Position numbers and translations under genes: made by a program. 5,876 nt of DNA from Phycisphaerales bacterium (GTDB lineage Bacteria > Planctomycetota > Phycisphaerae > Sedimentisphaerales > Anaerohalosphaeraceae). Positions 1 through 5,876 of this stretch are shown piece after piece. The notes below the pieces were generated by a model. It saw only the letters and a program-made list of their open reading frames with translations. It was not told the origin of the DNA and made no database searches. Location: positions 1-5,876 of the forward strand of contig PMBP01000466.1 in the NCBI GenBank assembly GCA_003152975.1, in the 5' to 3' direction. Position 1 is the stretch's first letter. Each line of letters begins with the position of its first letter.

Positions 1-302
1 TCGCTGCCGTGGATGTTGGTCTCGATGGTGTGGACGGGGCGATCGACGATGAGTTGCACGCCCACGGCCGCGGCGAGGTGATAGACGACATCGCACTGGT
101 CGATCAGCAGGTGCATGGTCTCGGTGTTGCGGACATTATCCAGCACAAAGCGGAACCGCGGATCGGCCTGCAGGGCGCCGATGTTGTCGAGCGAACCGGT
201 GCTGAGGTCATCAATGGCGACGACCTCGTGGCCGGCGGCGAGCAGATGCTCGGCCAGATGGGACCCGATAAAACCCGCACCGCCCGTTATCAATGCCTTC
301 AT
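1..302 (-). CDS. NAD-dependent sugar-nucleotide epimerase/dehydratase (extended SDR), N-terminal part only
   Basis: Translating the minus strand from the ATG at 302 gives 100 codons before the window edge cuts the gene. The protein opens [16 protein letters not shown], the Rossmann glycine motif GGxGFIG of extended short-chain dehydrogenases (residues 7-13). An acidic pair at 31-32 (AIDDLSTG) should bind the adenine ribose of [11 protein letters not shown] at 75-82 is the conserved strand and loop near the cofactor. The family epimerises or dehydrates NDP-sugars in the cytoplasm. The AAAVGV and IETNIHG stretches recall UDP-glucuronate decarboxylase or dTDP-glucose dehydratase-like members, but the catalytic YxxxK lies outside the window, so substrate and reaction stay open. 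The start is supported by AAGGA at 311-315, 8 bases upstream. The gene begins 27 bases after the glycosyltransferase stop and is probably cotranscribed with it, which suggests a role in sugar precursor supply for a surface glycan. Confidence 0.9.
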   Translation of the reverse strand, partial: MKALITGGAGFIGSHLAEHLLAAGHEVVAIDDLSTGSLDNIGALQADPRFRFVLDNVRNTETMHLLIDQCDVVYHLAAAVGVQLIVDRPVHTIETNIHGS

Positions 303-329
303 GGGGTCAATCCTTCGATTCGACTGGAC

Positions 330-1610
330 TCATTTCGTATTATCGGCACTTTCGGCGGCGGGATTGATTCCGCGAGCCGAATTGCGCGGATTCTTGCGGC
401 CTACGAGGTCTTCAAACAGGGCGACGAGGGCGTCGTTGAGGCGTTGGATGTCGAAGTGGGCCTGGACATGCTCTCGGCCGACCCGGGCCATTTCGGGCCA
501 GGTTTGGGGATTGTCGATGAGCCGGCACAACCCCTCGGCCAATGCGTCGGCGTCGGCCGGGGGAACCAGTAGGGCCGAGCGGCCGGGAACCACGGCGAAG
601 GGGATGCCGTCAGTCTCGGTGGCCACGATCGGCAAGCCGGCGGCCTGGGCCTCGAGCAGGACCACGCCCAGCGGCTCAAGAATGCTGGGCAACAGAAACA
701 GGTCCGCCCCGGCCATCCGCGCAATGACTTGCTCGTTGGTCCGGGGACCGAGGAGCGAGACGCTTGGGGCCAGGCCCAACTCGTCGATCAGTCGCTGCAG
801 GGATTCCTGTTCCGGACCGTAACCAATGATGTCGTAGGAAAGCTTTCGGTTTGGATACCGGCCTTTTACATTCTGAAATGCCCGGATTCCATAGTCCAAA
901 CCCTTCTTGGGGACATAGCGGGCGACCGTCAAGATCCGCAACGATTCGTCGGGCGACTTTGCGGGGCGAGATAGAGGCGGAAACCGTGCCAGATCGATTC
1001 CCATCGGATGAATGCGGACAGAATCGGGATCGGCCCCCAACTCGATAACCCGGTTTCGGGTTGAGGGGGAATTGGCCAGTATCAGATCGGCCTGTCGAAA
1101 CAGATCCCGATACATATCCCGTTGTTCCCCGACCGCCAATTGATAATCGTAACCATGAAACACGGTGATCAATCGTGCCTTTGGATCGACCTGTTTGAGG
1201 AATGTGGCAAAATTGCCATTGGGCCCATAATGGCAAAAGACCACATCATACGATCGCCGGATCAGCGACAGGGCAATCCGATATTCCGGATACAGGAAAC
1301 CTTCGGGGCGGGTCAGGAAGTGGCGAAGGGTCCGAATCGTCATGCCGGGCCGATGAACCAGCCGCAGCAGAGTGGCCCAGCCGGCCTGGAATCGGCACAG
1401 CCATTTATGGGAGGGGACTTCCGGGTGGGGGAAAGAAAGGCGATCCAGACGATACCGGCGGACATCGTCGTGAACGGGCCCGTCGTCATCGTCCATGGGA
1501 TAGGCAAAGATGTCGATCGAATGGCCCCGGTCGATCAGGCCGGTGATCTGGTTGAGGATGAAGACCTCGCTGGGCCGAATCAACTCGTTGATCACAAACG
1601 CTATTTGCAT
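330..1610 (-). CDS. GT4-family (GT-B fold) glycosyltransferase, WcaL/AmsK-like
   Basis: This cytoplasmic or membrane-associated enzyme probably transfers a sugar from an NDP-sugar during polysaccharide assembly; donor and acceptor cannot be read. From the ATG at 1610 it is 426 residues. The N-terminal domain opens MQIAFVINELIRPSEVFILN, as in WcaL/AmsK-type exopolysaccharide transferases, and has an HGYD motif at 152-155. The C-terminal GT1/GT4 domain starts near 225 (RILTVARYVPKKGLDYGI). It carries a donor-binding R/K pair (R231, K235 or K236) and the family E-x7-E motif (E312, E320, in EPLGVVLLE), followed by AGLPIVATETDGIP. The last 20 or so residues look disordered. The frame is open upstream to ATGs at 1697 and 1706, adding 28-32 residues. 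I prefer 1610 because MQIAFVIN matches the family N-terminus and the extension is Ser/Arg-rich and unrecognisable. No start has a good Shine-Dalgarno sequence. The downstream neighbour is a sugar-nucleotide SDR 27 bases away. Confidence 0.88.
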   Translation of the reverse strand: MQIAFVINELIRPSEVFILNQITGLIDRGHSIDIFAYPMDDDDGPVHDDVRRYRLDRLSFPHPEVPSHKWLCRFQAGWATLLRLVHRPGMTIRTLRHFLTRPEGFLYPEYRIALSLIRRSYDVVFCHYGPNGNFATFLKQVDPKARLITVFHGYDYQLAVGEQRDMYRDLFRQADLILANSPSTRNRVIELGADPDSVRIHPMGIDLARFPPLSRPAKSPDESLRILTVARYVPKKGLDYGIRAFQNVKGRYPNRKLSYDIIGYGPEQESLQRLIDELGLAPSVSLLGPRTNEQVIARMAGADLFLLPSILEPLGVVLLEAQAAGLPIVATETDGIPFAVVPGRSALLVPPADADALAEGLCRLIDNPQTWPEMARVGREHVQAHFDIQRLNDALVALFEDLVGRKNPRNSARGINPAAESADNTK

Positions 1611-1617
1611 GGTCACT

Positions 1618-1632
1618 GGGTTCCCGGAACCC
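1618..1632. repeat. Short palindrome just upstream of the glycosyltransferase start
   Basis: The 15 bases gggttcccggaaccc form a perfect dyad of 7-base arms around one central base. It ends 7 bases before the ATG at 1610 and covers the only purine-rich candidate ribosome site (GGGAA). It overlaps a second possible pairing, CCGGA (1624-1628) with TCCGG (1636-1640), so the two hairpins could not form together. It could be an operator, a translation-occluding hairpin or chance. Only the symmetry is seen; the role is inference. Confidence 0.4.
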
Positions 1633-1680
1633 TGATCCGGCGATACGGACGAAACCAGCCGATGGATCGACGGGGCCGAT

Positions 1681-1707
1681 GATGAGGAGCGACGCATCGA
1701 CCTCATC
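1681..1707 (-). repeat. Imperfect hairpin downstream of yebC, possible attenuator or weak terminator
   Basis: Seven-base arms GATGAGG (1681-1687) and CCTCATC (1701-1707) are perfect inverted repeats. An inner 3-base stem (CGA with TCG) and a 4-base loop complete a hairpin of about 27 nucleotides. It begins about 27 bases after the yebC stop. In the transcript it is not followed by a U-tract, so it is not a standard intrinsic terminator. If the glycosyltransferase really began at 1706 or 1697, the hairpin would lie over its start region. Confidence 0.4.
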
Positions 1708-1734
1708 GGGCATCCGGCGCTGGATGGACCCCGC

Positions 1735-2484
1735 TCACTCTAATTGCTTGAGAATGTCATCTGGAATAGAAAGATTTGCATAGACATTCTGGACATCGTC
1801 GTGATCTTCCAACTCGTCCATCAGGCCCATGAACTTGCGGGCGGCCTCGGCGCTACTGACGGGTACGGTGGTCTGGGGGATCATCGACAACTCGGCGACC
1901 TCGACGGCGAGGTTGTGTTTCTTCAGTTCGGCCTTGAGCGGTTCGAAGGCCGTCGGGGTGCAAGTCAGTTCGTAGACCTCGCCGTTGTTCTTGAGGTCGT
2001 CGGCCCCGGCCGAGAGGGCGATTTCCATCAGGGCGTCTTCGCCGATGGCGTCGGTCTTGACGGTGATCAGCCCTTTCTTGCTGAACATCCAGGCCACGCA
2101 GCCGGCCGCGCCCAGCGTGCCGCCGCGGCGTTCGAAGATCTTTTTGATCTCCGGCGCGGTGCGGTTGCGGTTGTCGGTGAGGGCCTCGACCAGCACGGCG
2201 ATGCCGCCCGGGGCGTAGCCCTCGTAGTGCACTTCCTCAAAGCCGGCCCCGCCCGCCTCGCCGGTGGCCTTCTTGATGGCCTTCTCGATGGTGTCCTTGG
2301 GCATATTGGCGGCCTTGCCTTTGTCAATCGCGTACCGCAGCGACAGGTTGGCCGACATATCGCCGCCGCCGGCCCGAGCGGCGACCATGATCATGCGGGC
2401 GATCTTGCTCCAGATCTTGCCGCGCTTGGCATCGATGATGGCTTTCTTATGCTTGATTCCAGACCAATGGGAATGTCCTGACAT
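1735..2484 (-). CDS. yebC: YebC/TACO1 family translation/transcription regulatory protein
   Basis: This is a full-length 249-residue YebC/TACO1 protein. It opens MSGHSHWSGIKHKKAIIDAKRGK, matching the family signature GHSKWxxIKHrKaaxDAKRGK. The rest of the family pattern is present: IARMIMVAARAGGGD (28-42), NMPKDTIEKAIKKATGE (60-76), YEGYAPGGIAVLVEALTDNRNRT (88-109), GGTLGAAGCVAWMF (121-134) and a C-terminal ELEDHDDVQNVYAN (224-237). Bacterial members have long been annotated as DNA-binding transcription regulators. Mitochondrial TACO1 is a translational activator, and some bacterial homologues are reported to relieve ribosome stalling. Its place downstream of infB and rbfA fits a translation role. 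The ATG at 2484 is supported by GAGGA at 2492-2496, 7 bases upstream, and by the conserved N-terminus. It follows hisG by 39 bases and is probably in the same operon. A long open frame on the opposite strand over the gene is a codon-bias shadow. Confidence 0.96.
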   Translation of the reverse strand: MSGHSHWSGIKHKKAIIDAKRGKIWSKIARMIMVAARAGGGDMSANLSLRYAIDKGKAANMPKDTIEKAIKKATGEAGGAGFEEVHYEGYAPGGIAVLVEALTDNRNRTAPEIKKIFERRGGTLGAAGCVAWMFSKKGLITVKTDAIGEDALMEIALSAGADDLKNNGEVYELTCTPTAFEPLKAELKKHNLAVEVAELSMIPQTTVPVSSAEAARKFMGLMDELEDHDDVQNVYANLSIPDDILKQLE

Positions 2485-2523
2485 GGTTGGGTCCTCAATC
2501 CGGTTCTCGATTTACGACAGTTC

Positions 2524-3399
2524 TCAATGGATCACTCGGTTCAGGGGATAGGTGATGATTCCCGACGCGCCCGCGCGTTTGAGTTGCGGGACCAGCGTCC
2601 GGGCCAGGCGATCCTCGACGATGATCTCCACGGCCACGAACGACGCGTCGGCCAGTTCGGAGATCGTGGGGCTTTTTTCCGACGGCAGCAGCGACAACAC
2701 CGTCGGCAGATCGGCCTTGCGGGCGTTGAGCTTCATGCCCACGCGGCTCTTGGCGTCGATGGCGGCGTTGAGCAGAATGGAAATATTCTCGATCTTTGTC
2801 CGCTTGAACTCATCCTGCCACGCCAGACGGTTGGCGATCAGCCGTGTGGTGCTGGTCATGATCGTGTCGATGATCCGCAGGTTGTTGGCCTTGATGGACG
2901 AGCCCGTCTCCGTCAGCTCGACGATCGCATTGACGAGGCGCGCCTTGACCTCGGTGGCGCCCCAACTGAATTCGACCTTCACAGGGATGCGCTTGGATTC
3001 GAAATACCGCCGCGTCGCATTGACCAGCTCGGTGGCGATGATCCCGCCGGCCAGATCCTCGGGTTTCTGCACCGCCGATTCGTTCGGCACGGCCAGCACC
3101 CACCGCGTCGGCAGGTTGGTCGCCTTGCTGTAACGCAGCTCGCAGACTTCCTGGACATCGGAGCCGTTCTCGACGATCCAGTCGTGGCCGGTGAAACCGG
3201 CGTCGAGCACGCCATCGGCGACATAGCGGCTCATCTCCTGGGCCCGCAGCAGGATCAGCGAGATTTCGTCGTCGTCGATCCGCGGAAAGTAGCTCCGCTC
3301 AAAGCCGGACACGGTGAATCCGGCCTTTTCAAACAGGGCAAAGGTGGCCTGCTCCAGGCTGCCTTTGGGGATTCCGAGTTTCAGGATGCGTTCGGACAA
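2524..3399 (-). CDS. hisG: ATP phosphoribosyltransferase, long (allosteric) form
   Basis: HisG catalyses the first committed step of histidine synthesis, joining ATP and PRPP to give phosphoribosyl-ATP, in the cytoplasm. The 291-residue product (from TTG at 3399) begins SERILKLGIPKGSLEQAT, the HisG N-terminal strand and PKG loop. It has DGVLDAGFTGHDWI (62-75) and the PRPP-binding segment VELTETGSSIKANNL (about 160-174). A C-terminal regulatory domain of about 75 residues (about 217-291, containing KSPTISEL, VAVEIIVED and a terminal YPLNRVIH) marks the long HisG form, which is feedback-inhibited by histidine and does not need HisZ. No other his gene is in the window. The frame also opens at a TTG at 3417 (297 residues). 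I chose 3399 because AAAGGA lies 6 bases upstream and the extra MPKGPL is not family sequence. It starts about 22 bases after the helix-hairpin-helix gene and is read with it. Confidence 0.95.
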   Translation of the reverse strand: MSERILKLGIPKGSLEQATFALFEKAGFTVSGFERSYFPRIDDDEISLILLRAQEMSRYVADGVLDAGFTGHDWIVENGSDVQEVCELRYSKATNLPTRWVLAVPNESAVQKPEDLAGGIIATELVNATRRYFESKRIPVKVEFSWGATEVKARLVNAIVELTETGSSIKANNLRIIDTIMTSTTRLIANRLAWQDEFKRTKIENISILLNAAIDAKSRVGMKLNARKADLPTVLSLLPSEKSPTISELADASFVAVEIIVEDRLARTLVPQLKRAGASGIITYPLNRVIH

Positions 3400-3405
3400 A
3401 AGAGG

Positions 3406-3411
3406 TCCTTT
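3406..3411 (-). promoter_or_regulatory. Ribosome binding site favouring the TTG start of hisG at 3399
   Basis: On the minus strand AAAGGA is followed by 6 bases and then TTG (3399-3397). This spacing is good for initiation at the internal TTG. The longer reading from TTG at 3417 has only a weaker GAAGAG, about 8 bases upstream, inside the end of the preceding gene. Confidence 0.6.
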
Positions 3412-3421
3412 CGGCAAGGGG

Positions 3422-4081
3422 TCAGCTCTTCTTTCGTTTGGGCGCCGGCTTGGCGGCCTTGCGGGCGGCGTCGTTGGCGGCGGACATCGCCTCGGCGTGC
3501 AGCAGAGTCGCGAACTCGCGGGCCTGGGCGGCGCTGATCTGCCGGACGAGAAAACCCTGGATCTCCTCGTCGGTCGATTCCGGGTGCACCAGCTCGCCCG
3601 TTTTGAGGAAGTCGATCGTGACGCGATTGAGCGGAATCGTGTGGCCGTCGAGGGCGTGCAGGAAACAGTAGTCGATCGCGAAGGGGGTCAGGCCCGCGAT
3701 CAGCTCCAGCTCCTTGCGGGCCTGGCGCTTGCCCTGCTCGCAAAGAAACTGCAAACGAAGCTGGTCATGGCGGTTGAAGATGGCCATCAAACTCATCAGC
3801 AGTGAGGTCGTGATCGCCCGCGAGTCGGTGTCGCGAACGCCCATCGCGTCCAGGACCTCGTCCTGTCGCGAGACGCGGAGATCGTTGTCGTCCACGAAGT
3901 GCTCGTGAATCCGCTTAAGGGCCGAGTGCGTCTGGGTAACGGTCCAGTGTTCCAAAAAGATGCCGTCGATCAGGGCCGGCAAGGGATCCGCGTAGTTCGG
4001 CGGCGAGAACTTGCCGCGGTCCTGACGCATGCGGCGAAAGAGCTTGTCGATCTGCTTGGCGTAGTCTTTGCTGTTTTTCAT
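3422..4081 (-). CDS. Degenerate endonuclease III-like (HhH-GPD fold) protein, probably without glycosylase activity
   Basis: This 219-residue protein has no function I can assign. Its layout follows the endonuclease III core. DPLPALIDGIFLEHWTVTQTHSALKRIHEHF (32-62) matches the DPFELLVATILSQQT-type opening helices. SRAITTSLLMSLMAIFNRH (87-105) matches the KA..I..I helix. ELIAGLTPFAIDYCFLHAL (126-144) sits where the helix-hairpin-helix LPGVGxKTAxxVL belongs, and HTIPLNRVTIDFLKTGEL (147-164) where the PVDTHVxRVxxRLGL segment belongs. By that alignment the hairpin glycine pair is mostly lost (G130 kept, the second is T132), the catalytic Lys is F134 and the catalytic Asp is N152. The C-terminal 4Fe-4S cysteines are absent. 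The tail (205-219) is Ala/Lys/Arg-rich and could bind nucleic acid. The ATG at 4081 overlaps the rbfA stop (ATGA) and has GAGGA 6 bases upstream, which implies translational coupling. The reading frame is certain; the fold assignment is by eye. Confidence 0.85.
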   Translation of the reverse strand: MKNSKDYAKQIDKLFRRMRQDRGKFSPPNYADPLPALIDGIFLEHWTVTQTHSALKRIHEHFVDDNDLRVSRQDEVLDAMGVRDTDSRAITTSLLMSLMAIFNRHDQLRLQFLCEQGKRQARKELELIAGLTPFAIDYCFLHALDGHTIPLNRVTIDFLKTGELVHPESTDEEIQGFLVRQISAAQAREFATLLHAEAMSAANDAARKAAKPAPKRKKS

Positions 4082-4509
4082 GGCCTGTCCTCGGAAAGGT
4101 CGCCGTTGGCATCGAACTCCTCCGGCGTTTCGGGCGAATCCTGAAATTCCTTCGAGACCTCATCGATCAGATGCAGCGTCTCGAGAGTCTTCTTGAACTG
4201 GGTATCGCGGACGAACAGCAGGTGGGGACAGTATCGGCTGGTCAAAACATCGCCGAGGTGAAGCTGGATCGGCCGGGAGGCGTGCTGAATGGCTTCGATG
4301 GTCCGGTTCTGGGCCGTCTCATCGGCGCCGAAAACGCTCAGGAACACCTGCGCCGTGTGCAGGTCCGGCGCGACCTCGACATGCGTGACGCTGACCAGGC
4401 CCTCGATGCGCGGATCGCTGAGGTGATTCTGGATGGTATCACTGACCGAGTCGCGGATGACGCGGGCCATTCTTTCCTGACGACGGGATGGAGGACGATG
4501 CATGGGCAT
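4078..4509 (-). CDS. rbfA: 30S ribosome-binding factor A
   Basis: RbfA is a KH-like protein that binds free 30S subunits near the 5' end of 16S rRNA during late maturation. The 143-residue product has the family pattern RRQERMARVIRDSVSDTI (9-26), then SDPRIEGLVSVTHVEVAPDLHTAQVFLSVFG (31-61) and ASRPIQLHLGDVLTSRYCPHLLFVRD (77-102), ending in HLIDEV (113-118). The usual A-x-G interhelical kink of the RbfA KH fold reads A77-S78-R79, so the glycine appears replaced by Arg. The acidic tail (about 121-143, rich in E and D) is probably disordered. ATGs at 4509 and 4503 both keep the conserved R..ERMA segment; neither has a clear Shine-Dalgarno site. The ATG at 4470 has AGGA closer by but would cut into the conserved helix. 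The gene follows infB by 50 bases and overlaps the next gene by 4. Confidence 0.93.
   Translation of the reverse strand: MPMHRPPSRRQERMARVIRDSVSDTIQNHLSDPRIEGLVSVTHVEVAPDLHTAQVFLSVFGADETAQNRTIEAIQHASRPIQLHLGDVLTSRYCPHLLFVRDTQFKKTLETLHLIDEVSKEFQDSPETPEEFDANGDLSEDRP
4088..4092 (-). promoter_or_regulatory. Ribosome binding site for the gene after rbfA
   Basis: GAGGA lies inside the last codons of rbfA, 6 bases before the ATG at 4081. It fixes that start and, with the ATGA overlap, supports translational coupling to rbfA. Confidence 0.6.
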
Positions 4510-4559
4510 TTCAGTTCGAACGCGACTTTCTCTTTCGGCGATTTCCCTTGCGCAATCCC

Positions 4560-5876
4560 TTACAGTGTCCGGGCCACTTCCACGATCTCGAAGGCCTCGA
4601 AGACATCGTCGACTTTAATGTCGTCGAAACCGGCAATCTTGACGCCGCATTCGAAGCCGGTCTTGACCTCGCGGACATCGTCCTTGAAATGCTTGAGCGA
4701 CTCGATCTGGCAGTTGTCGCGAAGGACAATGTTGGAGCGGATCAGCCGAACGCGGGCCTTCTTGGTCACCAGGCCGCTGGTGACAAAGCATCCGGCGATG
4801 GTGCCGACCGACGAGACCTTGAAGAGATTGCGGACGACCAGGCGACCCAAAGTCTTTTCCTGTTGTTCCGGCTCCAGCATGCCCGTCATGGCGTCCCGGA
4901 GGTCGTCGGCGATCTTGTAGATGACATTGTAGAACCGGAAATCGACGCCTTTGGCCTCGGCCATCTCGCGGACCTTCTCGTCGGCGACGACATTGAACCC
5001 GATGATGATCGCGCCGGAGGCCTCAGCCAGGACGACATCGCCTTCGTTGACACCGCCGACAGCCGCGTGCAGGATCTTGATCTGGATCTCCTTGGCGCTG
5101 AGGTCGGTAAGGAACTTGGGCAGCATGTCGATGGAGCCCTGGACATCGGCCTTGACGATGAGGTTGAGATCCTTGAGCTTGCCGGCCTCGATCTGGGAGA
5201 AGAGGTTTTCCAGCGTGACTTGCGAGCGCTGGGCCAACGAGCGTTCGCGGGAGAGAAACTTGTTTTCTTCGGAGATGGACTTGGCTCGGTTGAGGTCGTC
5301 GATGCAGAAGAATTTGTCGCCCGCCTGCGGTACGCCATCCAGCCCCGTGATCCCGACGGCCATCGAACTGGTGGCGTGCTTGAGTTTCTTACCCCAGTCG
5401 TCAAACAGTGTCCGCACGCGCCCGGAGGAAGTCCCCGCCAGAACGACATCGCCTTTGCTCAGGACGCCTTCTTTGACCAGAAGGGTGGCGACGCTCCCCT
5501 GCGTACTGGTCATCTTGGCCTCGACGACCCAGCCCATCGCCGGGATCGTCGAATCGGCCTTGTAGTCTTTCAGCTCGGCGATGTAGTCGAGATATTCAAT
5601 CAGTTCGTCGATGCCCTGGCCGGTGGTGGCGCTGGTCTTGACGATTTCGGTGTCGCCGCCCCACTCGGCCGGCACCAGACCCTGTTCGGACAACTGGCCA
5701 TAGACGCGGTGCAGGTCCACACCGGGCAGGTCGATCTTGTTGATCGCCACGACGATGCTGACGCCGGCGGCTTTTGCGTGGTGGATGGCTTCAACGGTCT
5801 GGGGCATCACACCGTCGTCGGCGGCGACGACGAGGATGACGATATCGGTCATGTTGGCGCCGCGGGCACGCATGGC
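4560..5876 (-). CDS. infB: Translation initiation factor IF-2, C-terminal part (5' end outside window)
   Basis: IF-2 is the GTPase that places fMet-tRNA on the 30S subunit and drives subunit joining. The window holds the last 438 codons. The frame is open across the right edge, so the methionine at 5873 is internal ([26 protein letters not shown] is mid-G-domain). Seen in order: the end of the G domain with G4 NKID (46-49) and G5 SAT (82-84); domain II with [15 protein letters not shown] (about 123-137); the ENLFSQI and [12 protein letters not shown] block of domain III (about 222-252) with [14 protein letters not shown] (about 268-281); and the C-terminal domain with [37 protein letters not shown] and the ending [10 protein letters not shown] (about 332-438), which binds the fMet-tRNA acceptor end. 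No key residue is missing. The G1-G3 motifs and the N-terminal extension are off the window. The rbfA gene follows 50 bases downstream, the usual infB-rbfA order. Confidence 0.98.
   Translation of the reverse strand, partial: AMRARGANMTDIVILVVAADDGVMPQTVEAIHHAKAAGVSIVVAINKIDLPGVDLHRVYGQLSEQGLVPAEWGGDTEIVKTSATTGQGIDELIEYLDYIAELKDYKADSTIPAMGWVVEAKMTSTQGSVATLLVKEGVLSKGDVVLAGTSSGRVRTLFDDWGKKLKHATSSMAVGITGLDGVPQAGDKFFCIDDLNRAKSISEENKFLSRERSLAQRSQVTLENLFSQIEAGKLKDLNLIVKADVQGSIDMLPKFLTDLSAKEIQIKILHAAVGGVNEGDVVLAEASGAIIIGFNVVADEKVREMAEAKGVDFRFYNVIYKIADDLRDAMTGMLEPEQQEKTLGRLVVRNLFKVSSVGTIAGCFVTSGLVTKKARVRLIRSNIVLRDNCQIESLKHFKDDVREVKTGFECGVKIAGFDDIKVDDVFEAFEIVEVARTL

Noticed and set aside
9..572. Plus-strand open frame near the left edge
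   Set aside because: It is opposite the SDR gene and the end of the glycosyltransferase, and has no recognisable motif and no ribosome site.
1681..1707. Intrinsic terminator after yebC
   Set aside because: The hairpin has an internal loop and no following U-run in the minus-strand transcript, so I list it as an inverted repeat and do not call it a terminator.
1486..1713. A 75-codon minus-strand frame starting in the gap after yebC
   Set aside because: It runs out of frame into the glycosyltransferase, has no recognisable sequence, and is best explained as a shadow. It could be a leader peptide only with evidence not visible here.
1744..2481. A 245-codon plus-strand open frame lying exactly opposite yebC
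   Set aside because: Its length mirrors the yebC frame, the product is low in recognisable motifs and rich in Gly, Asp and Val, and the minus strand encodes an unmistakable YebC. It is an antisense shadow of GC-rich codon use.
2527..3537. A 336-codon plus-strand open frame opposite hisG
   Set aside because: The translation is Arg/Gly/Asp/Gln-rich with no domain, and it runs over hisG and the end of the HhH gene, both of which show real protein conservation.
4548..4555. Palindrome ttgcgcaa in the infB-rbfA gap
   Set aside because: An 8-base palindrome is expected by chance at this scale, and no second copy or neighbouring promoter element supports an operator.

Overview
The window is 5,876 bases of GC-rich bacterial chromosome (roughly 60% G+C by eye). 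Every supported gene lies on the minus strand, so transcription runs from the right edge to the left. Seven protein genes fill almost all of it. The largest non-coding gap is about 124 bases. I see no RNA genes, mobile elements, CRISPR arrays or pseudogenes. The organism cannot be named from the sequence. The GC content, the long-form HisG and the gene order would fit an uncultured Planctomycetota (Phycisphaerae-like) bacterium, but that is a weak inference.

Right part (about 5876 to 4078): the C-terminal two thirds of infB (translation initiation factor IF-2) followed by rbfA (30S ribosome-binding factor A). This is the classic core of the nusA-infB-rbfA cluster. In many bacteria truB, rpsO or pnp follow; here they do not.

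Middle (4081 to 1735): rbfA overlaps by 4 bases an unassigned gene. Its 219-residue product looks like an endonuclease III-type helix-hairpin-helix protein that has lost the catalytic Lys, the catalytic Asp and the iron-sulfur cysteines. Next come hisG (ATP phosphoribosyltransferase, long allosteric form) and a full-length YebC/TACO1 family gene. The gaps are -4, about 22 and 39 bases, so infB-rbfA-HhH-hisG-yebC looks like one transcription unit. Three of its five genes (infB, rbfA, yebC) act on the ribosome or translation. hisG is the metabolic outlier.

Left part (1734 to 1): after a 124-base gap holding several inverted repeats come a GT4-type glycosyltransferase and, 27 bases later, the start of an NAD-dependent sugar-nucleotide epimerase/dehydratase cut by the window edge. 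These look like a separate surface-polysaccharide block joined to the end of the translation operon. The most unusual item is the degenerate endonuclease III-like protein translationally coupled to rbfA.
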